A stretch of 64,000 nucleotides of DNA from Pseudomonas mohnii (lineage in GTDB: Bacteria > Pseudomonadota > Gammaproteobacteria > Pseudomonadales > Pseudomonadaceae), in contig NZ_FNRV01000001.1 of the NCBI RefSeq assembly GCF_900105115.1, forward strand, positions 992,001 through 1,056,000, given 5' to 3'. Positions 42,350 to 51,404 of the stretch are shown one piece after another. The notes under the pieces are model-generated. The model saw only the letters and a program-made list of their open reading frames with translations. It made no database searches and was not told where the DNA came from. Within the stretch, counting starts at the first letter, position 1; every line of letters starts with the position of its first letter. The translations under genes and the position numbers were made by a program.

Positions 42350-43318
42350 ATGGATGCCCTGTCACAGACCCTGCGTGTCGTGCGCCTGGTCGGCGCGATT
42401 TTCATCAACGCCCGGTTCACCGCACCCTGGTGCTACCAGTCACCGAGCGCCGACAGCGCCGCGCCGTTCCTGGAGCCAAACGCCGAACGAGTGGTGATCT
42501 TTCACTTGATCACCGAAGGCGAGTGTTACGTCGAACTGGGCAACGACCCGCCGCTACGGCTGACGGCAGGCGATGTCGTCGTGTTCCCGCAAGGCGACGC
42601 CCATCGCATGTGCTCCGCACCAGGCCTGATTCCGGCCAGCGGCGCGCGTCTGGATGCGGTCCTGTCGCGCCGGCCCCGGCAGTTGAGCTATGGCGGTGGC
42701 GGCGCGACCACGCGCCTGGTGTGCGGCTATCTGGCGTGCGACACGCGGTTGGCGAGGATGTTGCTGACGGGGTTGCCGCCCGTGGTGCGAGTCAATGTAC
42801 GCGGCTCGGCGGCCGGTATCTGGCTGGAGTCTTCGGTGCATTACGCCCTGGCCGAAGCCCGCTCCCCCAGGCCGGGCGGCGAAGGTGTGCTGGCGAAACT
42901 GGCCGAGGTGTTATTCATCGAGGTACTGCGTCTGTACATGCACGAACAGGGCAAGGGCCGAACCGGTTGGCTGGCCGGCGTGAGCGACCGGATCGTCGGC
43001 GCCGCCCTCAACGCGCTGCACGACAAACCCTGTCACTGCTGGACCCTGGAAGAGCTGGCTCGAACCGCCGGCACATCCAGATCGGTACTCGCCGAACGTT
43101 TCCAGCAACTGGTCGGGATTTCGCCAATGCAATACCTGACGCAATGGCGGATGTTGCTGGCGGCCAATCTGTTGCGCAGCAGCAACAGTTCGCTGCTGCG
43201 CATTGCCGAAGAAGTCGGATACCAGACGGATACGGCGTTCAGTCGGGCATTCAGGCGAGAGTTCGGATCGCCGCCAGCGGCGTGGCGGCGCAGTCAGGAA
43301 AACCGGACGGCTCATTGA
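42350..43318 (+). CDS. AraC-family regulator with cupin sensor
   Basis: 322 residues. An N-terminal cupin_6-type domain (ITEGECYVELGNDPPLRLTAGDVVVFPQGDAHRM) precedes a C-terminal double helix-turn-helix (WTLEELARTAGTSRSVLAERF, LLRIAEEVGYQTDTAFSRAF). It diverges from the DUF4242/methyltransferase operon, its likely target. The stop lies 6 nt from the convergent dipZ stop. Confidence 0.87.
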   Translation: MDALSQTLRVVRLVGAIFINARFTAPWCYQSPSADSAAPFLEPNAERVVIFHLITEGECYVELGNDPPLRLTAGDVVVFPQGDAHRMCSAPGLIPASGARLDAVLSRRPRQLSYGGGGATTRLVCGYLACDTRLARMLLTGLPPVVRVNVRGSAAGIWLESSVHYALAEARSPRPGGEGVLAKLAEVLFIEVLRLYMHEQGKGRTGWLAGVSDRIVGAALNALHDKPCHCWTLEELARTAGTSRSVLAERFQQLVGISPMQYLTQWRMLLAANLLRSSNSSLLRIAEEVGYQTDTAFSRAFRREFGSPPAAWRRSQENRTAH

Positions 43319-43324
43319 TCTTTT

Positions 43325-44542
43325 TTACGCCGCTGGAGCGCCGGCCTTCGCCTCCTCCAGCAACTGCTGGATCATCTTCTCCTGGGTCTCATAACTGCCC
43401 TCACCAAAGTGCGTGTACCGCACCTGCCCCTTGGCATCGATCAGGTAGTGCGCCGGCCAGTACTGGTTGTCGAAGTTGCGCCAGATCGCGTAGTTGTTGT
43501 CGATCGCCACCGGGTAGGTGATGCCGTACTCCTTCACCTTGTCCCTGACGTTGTCGATGATGCGTTCGAACCCGTACTCAGGGGTATGCACGCCAATCAC
43601 CACCAGGCCGTCCTTCCCGTATTTCTTCGCCCAGTCCTTCACGTACGGCAGGGTGTGCTTGCAGTTGATGCAGTCGAAGGTCCAGAAGTCGACCAGCACC
43701 ACTTTGCCCTTGAGCGACTCGTTGCTCAGTGCGGGTGAGTTGATCCATTCCACGGCACCGGACAGCGACGGCATGGCGCCTTTGGCGTTGTCCATGGACG
43801 AATCGGCCTTGGCCTTGCTGACCAGGTAGTCGACGACTTTCGGCACGGTGTCCAGCAAGCCTTTCTCGACACGGCTGACCCCCTCCGACGAGGTATTGGC
43901 CAAAAGAACGTCATCAGCGTCAGTGGAAATCATCACGGCACCGGCCAGCACCGCCACCCCGGCGCCACGACGCAGCCAGCCGGTTACGGGAATCGAAGGT
44001 TTCAGGCGATTGACCAGGCCGCGACCGGCGAAGATCAAGGTGCCGAGGGACAACGCACTGCCAGTGCCATAGGCCACCAGCAACAGGCTGGTCCCGGCAT
44101 TCGCGCCTTGCAGCATGGCGCTGGTGAGGATTACCCCGAGGATCGGCCCGGCACAGGGTGCCCACAGCAGGCCGGTGGCGACACCGATCATGATCGAACT
44201 CAACGGGCCGGACATTTTGCGGCTGTCGGGGTCGATGCGGTTACCCAGCAGAACGAAAGGCCGTGCCAGCCAATCGCCGACCCGGGCGGAAATCAGCGAC
44301 AGGGCGAACAGCACCATCACGATCAGGGCCACTTGGCGCCCGGTGCTGCTGGCCTTGATCACCCATTCACTGCTGACCACCGCCAGGCTCGAGATCAGGG
44401 CGAAGGTCAACACCATGCCGCCCAGGGTCAGGATGATCGATGAGCGCGTGCGATGGGCGCCGGCGAACAGGAACGGCACAACCGGCAGGATGCAGGGGCT
44501 GAGCACGGTCAATATGCCGCCCAGGAAAGCGATGAGGAACAT
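43325..44542 (-). CDS. DipZ-type thiol-disulfide carrier (CcdA domain plus thioredoxin-like domain)
   Basis: 405 residues. An N-terminal CcdA-like six-helix domain has the two redox cysteines in LSPCILP and LWAPCAGPI. A periplasmic thioredoxin-like domain (about 250-395) has active site FDCINCKHTLPY (CINC) and a NHL/AhpC-like VIGVHTPEYGFER. It carries electrons from cytosolic thioredoxin to the periplasm, like DsbD/CcdA. ATG 44542 follows AAGGTGATCCC. Third gene of a minus-strand set with the repeat protein and DUF2790 protein, divergent from a two-component system; boxes 45312-45397 lie between. Confidence 0.87.
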   Translation of the reverse strand: MFLIAFLGGILTVLSPCILPVVPFLFAGAHRTRSSIILTLGGMVLTFALISSLAVVSSEWVIKASSTGRQVALIVMVLFALSLISARVGDWLARPFVLLGNRIDPDSRKMSGPLSSIMIGVATGLLWAPCAGPILGVILTSAMLQGANAGTSLLLVAYGTGSALSLGTLIFAGRGLVNRLKPSIPVTGWLRRGAGVAVLAGAVMISTDADDVLLANTSSEGVSRVEKGLLDTVPKVVDYLVSKAKADSSMDNAKGAMPSLSGAVEWINSPALSNESLKGKVVLVDFWTFDCINCKHTLPYVKDWAKKYGKDGLVVIGVHTPEYGFERIIDNVRDKVKEYGITYPVAIDNNYAIWRNFDNQYWPAHYLIDAKGQVRYTHFGEGSYETQEKMIQQLLEEAKAGAPAA

Positions 44543-44593
44543 GGGATCACCTTGGAAATGAGGGTGGCAATTCACAGGGGAACGGTGGTGGTG

Positions 44594-44848
44594 TCAGGCT
44601 GCCTGGCTATCCAGCTGCTTACCCTGCGGCGTGCGGCTATAACCGTTTTCGGCAACGACTTGTCCCTGCGGCGTGCGGTTGTAGCCGTCCTCGGCGAGAA
44701 AGGCGTCGCCGCCCTTCTGCGCCACGGGCGTCAGTTGAGAGCAGGTGCTGCTGCCGCAGGCGCTTTGTTCCACGGCGGCGTTGGCGTGGGCAGCGGCGCC
44801 GGCGACGGAAAAGGCAATGGCGGTCAAGTAGCGGCTGATGTGGTTCAT
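44594..44848 (-). CDS. Small secreted protein with tandem 14-residue repeats
   Basis: 84 residues with a signal peptide ending near AHANA. The mature part has SACGSSTC (two cysteines, residues 31 and 36) and then two tandem copies, AEDGYNRTPQGQVV (52-65) and AENGYSRTPQGKQL (66-79). AGGAAG precedes ATG 44848. It lies between dipZ and a DUF2790 gene with ~50-nt gaps, so probably one operon. I do not recognise the family. Speculatively, its cysteines could be substrates for DipZ-linked thiol exchange or for the MNIO enzyme whose operon shares the regulatory box. Confidence 0.72.
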   Translation of the reverse strand: MNHISRYLTAIAFSVAGAAAHANAAVEQSACGSSTCSQLTPVAQKGGDAFLAEDGYNRTPQGQVVAENGYSRTPQGKQLDSQAA

Positions 44849-44897
44849 GGTGTTCTTCCTGGATTCAAAAGGGATGGGTAATGGCGAATCGTGGGAC

Positions 44898-45161
44898 TCA
44901 GTTGTCCGAGTTGCAGCTGTCAGAAATCTTGCGATAGTCCAGGACCCGGGTTTTGCTCTGGGAGTCCAGGTAGGTCAGTTGCGCATTCACGACCCCGCAG
45001 GAAGGCGTGGCGTCCTGTTTCGACGACACCACTTTCTTGATGTCCAGTTGCGTGCCGTAGGTGTAGGTTTTAGGGCTGACATCCGCTTCGGCGCGGGCCG
45101 ACAAGGTGCAGATATTCAGCGCGGCAAACAGGCAAGCGGCATAGATGGCTTTGGTGTTCAT
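44898..45161 (-). CDS. DUF2790 small secreted protein (second copy)
   Basis: 87 residues with a signal peptide (cleavage near ARA), then YTYGTQLDIKKV, PSCG, NAQLTYLDS and a C-terminal SCNSDN. It is paralogous to the gene at 21923-22183. TGAGGAAA precedes the ATG. First gene of the set DUF2790 - repeat protein - DipZ, starting 305 nt from the divergent response regulator gene. Periplasmic, function unknown. Confidence 0.78.
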   Translation of the reverse strand: MNTKAIYAACLFAALNICTLSARAEADVSPKTYTYGTQLDIKKVVSSKQDATPSCGVVNAQLTYLDSQSKTRVLDYRKISDSCNSDN

Positions 45162-45466
45162 GGCGTTTTCCTCAAGGTTTCAACGGATAGGTCATTTGTT
45201 GGCTAGAGGCGGTTGGGGGTGCCTCGATGGAACCTATTAGAAGCCCCTGAGGTATCCCGTATGTGTCGGGAACAGGCGCGGGTAAATCGGCAAGTATCAA
45301 AGCCGGGCCGGGATACACAGGGATACAAACCCCCTGAAAATTCGCGTTTTTGCGTCTGTGTGTATCCATCGACTGGCCAGATACACTGCAATACAAAGGG
45401 CTACGGGCGAGCGGGCCAAGGCTCGATAAACTGTGCGACATCCCCCACTGACAGAGGCAGGCACCC
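45162..45466. promoter_or_regulatory. Divergent control region with two GATACA-type tandem boxes
   Basis: About 305 nt between DUF2790 and the response regulator. It contains GATACACAGGGATACAAA (45312-45329) and GATACACTGCAATACAAA (45380-45397), two 18-nt sites differing only in the central spacer. Each is a direct repeat of ATACA with an ~10-11-nt period, as expected for an OmpR-family dimer. Minus-oriented half sites occur near 45251-45266 (GGTATCCCGTATGTGT) and 45358-45366. The second site is 70 nt upstream of the regulator ATG. Confidence 0.6.
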
Positions 45467-46207
45467 ATGGAACACGTCGATCACATTCTCATCGTTGACG
45501 ATGACCGCGAGATCCGCGAACTGGTGGGCAACTACCTCAAGAAGAACGGCCTGCGCACCACGGTCGTGGCGGATGGTCGGCAGATGCGCAGCTTCCTCGA
45601 ATCCACGCCGGTAGACCTGATCGTGCTGGACATCATGATGCCGGGCGACGATGGCCTGATGCTCTGCCGCGAGCTGCGCGCCGGCAAACACAAGGCCACC
45701 CCGGTCTTGATGCTCACCGCCCGCAACGATGAAACCGATCGCATCATCGGCCTGGAAATGGGTGCTGACGATTACCTGGTCAAGCCGTTCGTCGCCCGTG
45801 AACTGCTGGCGCGAATCAACGCCGTGCTGCGCCGCACACGCATGCTGCCACCGAACCTGGTGGTCACCGAAACCAGCCGCCTGCTGGCTTTCGGGCGCTG
45901 GCGCCTGGACACCTCGGCCCGCCACCTGCTCGATGAGGACGGCACCATGGTCGCGCTCAGCGGTGCGGAATATCGCTTGCTGCGGGTATTCCTCGACCAT
46001 CCGCAGCGGGTACTCAACCGCGACCAATTGCTCAACCTGACCCAGGGCCGCGACGCCGACCTGTTCGATCGTTCCATCGACCTGTTGGTGAGCCGCTTGC
46101 GCCAGCGCCTGCTGGACGATGCCCGCGAACCGGCCTACATCAAGACCGTGCGCAGCGAGGGCTACGTGTTTTCCCTGCCCGTGGAAATCGTCGGTGCCCC
46201 CTCGTGA
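45467..46207 (+). CDS. OmpR-family response regulator
   Basis: 246 residues. The receiver has ILIVDDDREIREL, phospho-Asp in LIVLDIMMPGDDG (about 57) and Lys in YLVKPF. The DNA-binding domain includes LLRVFLDHPQRVLNRDQLLNLTQGRDADLFDRS. Its stop overlaps the GTG start of the kinase gene. It is the likely binder of the GATACA boxes upstream. Its place next to a DsbD-like gene recalls the copper-sensing DsbRS system of P. aeruginosa (from memory; unchecked). Confidence 0.88.
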   Translation: MEHVDHILIVDDDREIRELVGNYLKKNGLRTTVVADGRQMRSFLESTPVDLIVLDIMMPGDDGLMLCRELRAGKHKATPVLMLTARNDETDRIIGLEMGADDYLVKPFVARELLARINAVLRRTRMLPPNLVVTETSRLLAFGRWRLDTSARHLLDEDGTMVALSGAEYRLLRVFLDHPQRVLNRDQLLNLTQGRDADLFDRSIDLLVSRLRQRLLDDAREPAYIKTVRSEGYVFSLPVEIVGAPS

Positions 46208-47523
46208 GTCTATCGATGCATTGGCCTCGCACCCTGGCGTCGCGGCTGTCGCTGATTTTCCTGATCGGCCTGATCCTCGCCCAGGCCCTGTCTTTCGGTG
46301 CGCAGTACTACGAGCGTTACGAAAGCTCGAAAAACACCATGCTCGGCAACCTGGAAACCGACGTCTCGACCTCCATCGCCATCCTCGACCGCTTGCCGGC
46401 CAACGAGCGCGCCGGCTGGCTGCAGCAACTGCAACGGGCCAATTACGGTTATCTGCTCAGTGACGGCGAAAAAGGCACGCCCATGGACTTGGACATGGCC
46501 GAGGCGCCGATGGCGATGGCCTCGATCAAGGACGCCATTGGCCAGGATTACCCGATGACCTTCACCGACATTCCCGGGCCGAAAAAACACTTTCAGGTGC
46601 ACCTGACACTCTCGGACGGCAGCCCGCTGACCATCGACGTACGGCCTTCGATGGTGCCGTTGTCACCCTGGCTGCCCATCGTCCTGCTCGGACAATTGGC
46701 GCTGATGCTCGCCTGCACCTGGCTGGCCGTGCGTATCGCCATCCGACCCCTGAGCCGTCTCGCCGAAGCCGTGGACACCCTCGACCCCAACACCCACCCG
46801 GTGCTGCTCGACGAAAAAGGCCCGACTGAAGTCGCGCACGCGGCCAGGGCCTTCAACGCCATGCAGGCGCGCATCGCCGCCTACCTGAAGGAGCGCATGC
46901 AACTGTTGGCGGCGATCTCCCATGATCTGCAAACGCCGATCACCCGGATGAAACTGCGCGCCGAATTCATGGACGACTCCGCCGAAAAAGACAAACTCTG
47001 GAACGACCTCGGCGAAATGGAACACCTGGTGCGCGAAGGCGTGGCCTACGCGCGCAGCATCCATGGCTCCACCGAAGAAAGCCGCCGCACGGATCTGGAC
47101 TCGTTTCTCGACAGTCTGGTCTTCGACTACCAGGACATGGGCAAAGAGGTCCAGTTGAACGGCAAGAGCGCCACCGTCATCGACACCCGCCCCCATGCCT
47201 TGCGCCGGGTGCTGGTCAACCTCACTGACAACGCCCTCAAGTTCGCGGGTTCTGCCGAATTATTGGTGGAGAAACAGGCCGACGGCAGCGTGTCGGTGAA
47301 AGTCATGGACCGTGGTCCGGGCATCGCCGAAGAGGAACTGGCCCAGGTCATGCAGCCGTTCTATCGCGTGGAAAACTCCCGCAACCGCAGCACCGGCGGC
47401 ACCGGCCTGGGCCTGGCGATTGCACAGCAACTGGCGTTGGCGATCGGGGGATCGCTGACATTGAGTAATCGTGAGGGCGGTGGCTTGTGCGCGCAGCTCA
47501 AGTTGCCGGCGCGCTCGGCTTGA
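46204..47523 (+). CDS. EnvZ-type sensor histidine kinase
   Basis: 439 residues starting GTG (GTGA overlap with the regulator stop); ATG 46216 is an alternative. Helices lie at about 15-35 and 155-180, with a ~120-residue periplasmic sensor between them that has no cysteine. A HAMP follows (RPLSRLAEAVDTLD), then the phospho-His in LAAISHDLQTPITRMKL, N box LTDNALKFAG and G box GGTGLGLAIAQQ. The signal is unknown. The lack of periplasmic Cys argues against direct thiol sensing of metal there. Confidence 0.88.
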   Translation: MSLSMHWPRTLASRLSLIFLIGLILAQALSFGAQYYERYESSKNTMLGNLETDVSTSIAILDRLPANERAGWLQQLQRANYGYLLSDGEKGTPMDLDMAEAPMAMASIKDAIGQDYPMTFTDIPGPKKHFQVHLTLSDGSPLTIDVRPSMVPLSPWLPIVLLGQLALMLACTWLAVRIAIRPLSRLAEAVDTLDPNTHPVLLDEKGPTEVAHAARAFNAMQARIAAYLKERMQLLAAISHDLQTPITRMKLRAEFMDDSAEKDKLWNDLGEMEHLVREGVAYARSIHGSTEESRRTDLDSFLDSLVFDYQDMGKEVQLNGKSATVIDTRPHALRRVLVNLTDNALKFAGSAELLVEKQADGSVSVKVMDRGPGIAEEELAQVMQPFYRVENSRNRSTGGTGLGLAIAQQLALAIGGSLTLSNREGGGLCAQLKLPARSA

Positions 47524-47571
47524 AAGACCGGGGTTTCGGGTCAATCCGCAACCCCGGCCATGGGCACCGCG

Positions 47572-49197
47572 TTAAATGACAAACCTCGACACCAGCGCGT
47601 TCAAATTCACCGCCAGGCGTGACAGTTCATGGGAGGCGGCGCTGGTCTGGTTGGCGCCTGTGGCGGACTGCGTGGCGAGATCGCGAATATTCACCAGGTT
47701 GCGGTCGACTTCGCGAGACACCTGGGCCTGCTCTTCGGACGCACTGGCGATGACCAGGTTGCGCTCGTTGATCAAATGGATCGACTGAGTGATCTGCTCC
47801 AACGCGACACCGGCGGCACGCGCCATTTCCAGGGTGCTTTGGGTGCGTTGATTGCTTTGCTGCATCGACGCCACGGCTTCACCGGTACCGTTCTGGATGC
47901 CAGCGACCATTTTTTCGATTTCCTGGGTTGATTGCGCTGTGCGATGGGCCAGCGCCCGCACCTCGTCCGCGACCACGGCAAAACCGCGCCCGGCCTCACC
48001 GGCACGGGCGGCTTCGATCGCAGCGTTCAACGCCAGCAGGTTGGTTTGCTCGGCGATGGCACGAATCACATCCAGCACCTTGCCGATGTCGCGTCCCTGG
48101 GCGGCCAGGCCTTCGATCATCAGCGAGGTGGTGTGCACGTCTTGGGTCATGGTCTGGATCGCGTCGACGGTCTCCACCACACGGTCGCGGCCTTCCCGGG
48201 CGGCCTGGGTCGACTGGCTCGAGGCTTCGGAGGTCGATACCGCGTTGCGTGCCACTTCTTCCACGGCAGCGGTCATTTCGTTGACGGCGGTGGCCGCCTG
48301 TTCGATTTCGTTGTTCTGCTGTTGCAGACCGCGAGAGGCATCTTGGGTCACGGCGCTGAGCTCTTCAGCGGCGGCCCCCAGTTGCGTGGCGGAACCGGAG
48401 ATCTGCTCGATGGTTTTGCGCAAATTGGCCTGCATGATCGACAAGGCACCGAGCAGCCGACCCGGCTCATCCTGGCCATCGGCCTCGATGGTTTTGCTCA
48501 GATTGCCATCAGCGATGGTCTGCGCCGCCAGCAAGGCGCGGTTCAGCGGCGTGACGATGCTGCGGGTCAGCAGCCAGGCCAGCAGGATGGTCATCAACGC
48601 GGCCAGCACGGCAACGACGACAATCCCGAGAATGGCGCTGCTGTAGTTGGCGCCCGCTTCGGCCGAGGCGGTTTTGGCATAACCGGTATTGAGTGCCACC
48701 AACTTGTTGAGCTGTTCACCCATCTGATCGGTGCCGTCCTTGATCCGCGTGTTGATCAGCGTGCGCATTTCATCGAGCCTGTTCTGGCGCGACAACTCCA
48801 GCATCTGCTCCTGGGCTTGCATGTAGCTGTCCAGGGTAGCGGTGAATGTCTTGTACAGCTGCGCTTCTTCCGGCTGGGATGGCAACGCGGCATAACTGGC
48901 CTGGGCGCTGCGCAGCTTGTCGACCAACACACCGATGCGCGTCTGGGCATCCTGCAGAGCTGCTGGATCACGGTTGACCAATACCCGGAACGACAGAATG
49001 CGCATGCGCAACACGTTTTCGGTAATGTTGCCAAGAAAACCGACGCTGGGCAGTTGGTTCGTTTCCATGTCCAGGGAGGCCTGGCGGATGATACTCATGC
49101 GATTCACCGCAAACACCCCCAGCACAATGACCAGCAGGGCAATGAAGGCAAACCCCAGGAAAGCTCGAGGCGCGATACTCAGATTACGCAGTGACAT
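47572..49197 (-). CDS. Methyl-accepting chemotaxis protein with four-helix-bundle sensor
   Basis: 541 residues. Helix 1 is near residues 12-32. A ~150-residue helical periplasmic sensor of the 4HB_MCP type is followed by helix 2 ([20 protein letters not shown]) and a HAMP. The cytoplasmic signalling tip has [22 protein letters not shown] preceded by [19 protein letters not shown]. No CheR pentapeptide is at the C-terminus (SRFVI). Ligand unknown. Tail-to-tail with the kinase gene. Confidence 0.9.
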   Translation of the reverse strand: MSLRNLSIAPRAFLGFAFIALLVIVLGVFAVNRMSIIRQASLDMETNQLPSVGFLGNITENVLRMRILSFRVLVNRDPAALQDAQTRIGVLVDKLRSAQASYAALPSQPEEAQLYKTFTATLDSYMQAQEQMLELSRQNRLDEMRTLINTRIKDGTDQMGEQLNKLVALNTGYAKTASAEAGANYSSAILGIVVVAVLAALMTILLAWLLTRSIVTPLNRALLAAQTIADGNLSKTIEADGQDEPGRLLGALSIMQANLRKTIEQISGSATQLGAAAEELSAVTQDASRGLQQQNNEIEQAATAVNEMTAAVEEVARNAVSTSEASSQSTQAAREGRDRVVETVDAIQTMTQDVHTTSLMIEGLAAQGRDIGKVLDVIRAIAEQTNLLALNAAIEAARAGEAGRGFAVVADEVRALAHRTAQSTQEIEKMVAGIQNGTGEAVASMQQSNQRTQSTLEMARAAGVALEQITQSIHLINERNLVIASASEEQAQVSREVDRNLVNIRDLATQSATGANQTSAASHELSRLAVNLNALVSRFVI

Positions 49198-49561
49198 AGG
49201 ATGATTCTCGGGTGTTGGTGGCTACGAGCATCCATGCGTGATCACTGAACGGCAGGCGTCGGCGCGCCCGTTTCAGATGGGCGCCCTTGTTGTAATGGGT
49301 TTGTGTGCGCCTGTTAGTTGTATCGGCCAGGCTTGAGGTTTATTGCGGGGATCGCGCAAATAAATTTCAAAGGGTTACGAGTGTTTCAACGGTGAAACAC
49401 ATGGAACGAATGTGCAACATCCAGATGTATACGAGCCCTGTAGGAGCTGGCCTGCCAGCGATGGTCCTTAACGATGGCGCGGACTCGATGGATAACAGAA
49501 GTGGTTGTGAATCCATCGCTGGCAAGCCAGCTCCCACAGGATCGGGTCCATCCGCAAAAAA
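49198..49561. other. Intergenic region with REPIN
   Basis: About 364 nt between the chemoreceptor start and the DUF2063 stop. The right half holds the REPIN at 49438-49540. The left half shows no gene or clear hairpin. Confidence 0.5.
49438..49540. repeat. REPIN (two inverted REP units)
   Basis: CCTGTAGGAGCTGGCCTGCC... at the left faces ...GGCAAGCCAGCTCCCACAGG at the right, about 100 nt overall, with CCAGCGATGG / CCATCGCTGG continuing the stem. Such pairs are mobilised by RAYT transposases; none is encoded in the window. Confidence 0.75.
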
Positions 49562-50320
49562 TCAGTTGATGACGCCCACCACCCCTTCCCCATGCAGCTG
49601 TTGGATCAATGCCAAACCGTTTTCGAAGAACGTCTGCGAGCCGGTCATCCCCGCCTCCTCCGCCAACCCCTGCAACTGCGCACGGCCGTCCAGCCCGGGA
49701 AACTCACCCAGGCGCTGCAACAGGCGCCACGCCAGCGGGCTCAGTTCGGAAAACTTTACGCTCCAGTCTTTAGCCCGTCGCACCAGCAACAAGGTCGGCT
49801 GATCGGGTGCGGTATCGGGCTGATAGCCCGGTCCGACCCGCTGCACCGGCCAGCTATAGGCCAACGGCCAGGCCAGTGGCGAGATGTGCAACGGGCGGCT
49901 CAGCAACCCTTCTGCATCGCCGGCCGGCAAAGGCTCGGCTTCGGATTGTTGCAGCGCCATTTCGACCCATTCGTAATGCGCCAGCTCCACCATGAATGGC
50001 GGCCAGGAACCCTCGGCCAACGCTTGCGGCTCGGACGCCAGGAACTCGACGAATTCCTCGGCGATCTCGCCGAACTTCGGCGTGTGGGCGCGGTAATCGC
50101 GCAGAAACGCCCGCACCAGCGCACGCCACCGGTCATCACCCAGGATGTTCACCAGCACCGGGAAGGTGCCGCTGATCAACGACGACAAGTTGGCGAACAC
50201 CAGGTCGCGATAAACCTGTGCCCGCGCCGGGTCCATCTCGGCGGGTGGCGCACAGTGTTCAGGGTCGCGCAGGTACAGGCCCATGCTGTGTTGTTGTTCA
50301 TGCAACGAGCGCTTGGCCAC
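49562..50320 (-). CDS. DUF2063 partner of MNIO enzyme (BufC/HvfC-like)
   Basis: 252 residues. The N-terminal DUF2063 domain has RDPEHCAPP...[30 protein letters not shown] and [24 protein letters not shown]. The C-terminal half is variable. The gene overlaps the DUF692 gene by 23 nt, the usual tight pairing. In MNIO pathways this protein serves as recognition partner that brings the precursor peptide to the enzyme. No precursor gene (DUF2282 or similar) is adjacent, which is unusual. Confidence 0.83.
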   Translation of the reverse strand: MAKRSLHEQQHSMGLYLRDPEHCAPPAEMDPARAQVYRDLVFANLSSLISGTFPVLVNILGDDRWRALVRAFLRDYRAHTPKFGEIAEEFVEFLASEPQALAEGSWPPFMVELAHYEWVEMALQQSEAEPLPAGDAEGLLSRPLHISPLAWPLAYSWPVQRVGPGYQPDTAPDQPTLLLVRRAKDWSVKFSELSPLAWRLLQRLGEFPGLDGRAQLQGLAEEAGMTGSQTFFENGLALIQQLHGEGVVGVIN

Positions 50321-51152
50321 GGCTTACCTCCTCGGCCTGCAAGCGGCGAATGGTCTGCAACTCGGCGACCAGTTCGGAAAACACCGGAAAGTTGAAATCG
50401 CGCTCCAGCAACGTCGGGTGGGCGCCGAACCGGGCATAGGCCTCGGCCAGCAATGACCACACCGCCGGCTTGACCGACGCCCCGTGGGTGTCGATTTTCA
50501 AGGTGTCGGACTCATCGAAATGCCCGGCGATGTGCATGGCCACCACCCGGTTCGAATCGATGCCGGCGAGGAATTCGTGTGGATCGAAACCGTGGTTGAT
50601 CGAGTTGACGTAAACGTTGTTGACGTCCAGCAGCAGATCGCAGTCGGCTTCGCGCAATACCGCGTTGGTGAATGTCACCTCGTCCATGTCCTGCTGTGGC
50701 GCGGCGTAATAGGAAACATTTTCCACCGCCAGGCGCCGGCCGAGAATGTCCTGGGCCTGACGAATGCGCGCGGCGACGTGGTGCACCGCTTCTTCGGTAA
50801 ACGGCAACGGCAACAGGTCGTAGAGGTGACCGTCATCGCTGCAATAACTCAGGTGCTCGCTGTACAGCGGCACGTTGTAGTGATCGAGAAACACCCGCAC
50901 CTGCTGCAGGAACCCGACATCCAGCGGTGACGGCCCGCCCAGGGACAGTGACAACCCGTGGCAGGACAGCGGATAGCGTTCGGCCAGGGCTCGCAGTGCC
51001 GCCCCCTGGGCACCGCCGATGCCGATCCAGTTTTCCGGCGCGACTTCGAGGAAATCGAAATGGCCGGCCGGGGCGGCCTGGAGGTCTTTGATTAAACCGC
51101 GACGCAAGCCAAGCCCGGCGCTGGCCTTCGCTGAAATGATGGGGGTTTGCAT
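50298..51152 (-). CDS. DUF692 multinuclear non-heme iron oxidase (MNIO; BufB/HvfB-like)
   Basis: 284 residues, TIM-barrel. The iron-ligand set is complete: [67 protein letters not shown] and [13 protein letters not shown] enzymes modify cysteines of small secreted peptides, and bufferins of this type protect against copper. First gene of a two-gene operon. Upstream 51201-51283 holds several GATACA sequences including one full 18-nt box, linking it to the two-component system at 45.4 kb. The peptide substrate must be encoded elsewhere. Confidence 0.88.
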   Translation of the reverse strand: MQTPIISAKASAGLGLRRGLIKDLQAAPAGHFDFLEVAPENWIGIGGAQGAALRALAERYPLSCHGLSLSLGGPSPLDVGFLQQVRVFLDHYNVPLYSEHLSYCSDDGHLYDLLPLPFTEEAVHHVAARIRQAQDILGRRLAVENVSYYAAPQQDMDEVTFTNAVLREADCDLLLDVNNVYVNSINHGFDPHEFLAGIDSNRVVAMHIAGHFDESDTLKIDTHGASVKPAVWSLLAEAYARFGAHPTLLERDFNFPVFSELVAELQTIRRLQAEEVSRGQALVA

Positions 51153-51265
51153 GGTGTCGATCCCTGGGGTTGTCAGTACGCAATCACAGTTAATCGAAGT
51201 GATGTATCTGTTCTGTGTTCAGCGGTGGCCTTGAATTGAGGGGGACTGTATCGGGAAGGCGGTTA

Positions 51266-51283
51266 GATACAGTGGGATACATA
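51266..51283. promoter_or_regulatory. Third GATACA-type tandem box, upstream of MNIO operon
   Basis: GATACAGTGGGATACATA matches the two boxes at 45.3 kb (GATACAC-N4-ATACAAA) in spacing and at most positions. On the opposite strand GATACAG (51247-51253) and GATACAT (51203-51208 region) add half sites nearer the MNIO start. Probably bound by the same OmpR-family regulator. Confidence 0.55.
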
Positions 51284-51332
51284 CGCAGGCACTGCTGGCC
51301 AAATCCCCGTCGGAACGGCGGTCCAACGATTC

Positions 51333-51404
51333 GACTTGCCCGCGATGAGGCTGGCAGATCTGGCCTATTTGTTGATTGACACTGCGCTATCGCGGGCAAG
51401 CCCG
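51333..51404. repeat. REPIN-like inverted pair
   Basis: ACTTGCCCGCGAT near 51334 faces ATCGCGGGCAAGCCCGC at 51389-51405, two REP-type units in opposite order, between the MNIO operon control region and the methyltransferase gene. Confidence 0.6.

Noticed and set aside
42184..43521. 445-codon plus-strand frame overlapping the AraC gene in another frame
   Set aside because: Arg/Pro-rich translation; the AraC frame has both HTH motifs and the cupin domain.
43325..47523. Assigning the two-component pair as DsbRS outright
   Set aside because: The kinase sensor loop has no cysteine and I could not compare sequences, so the resemblance rests on neighbourhood only.
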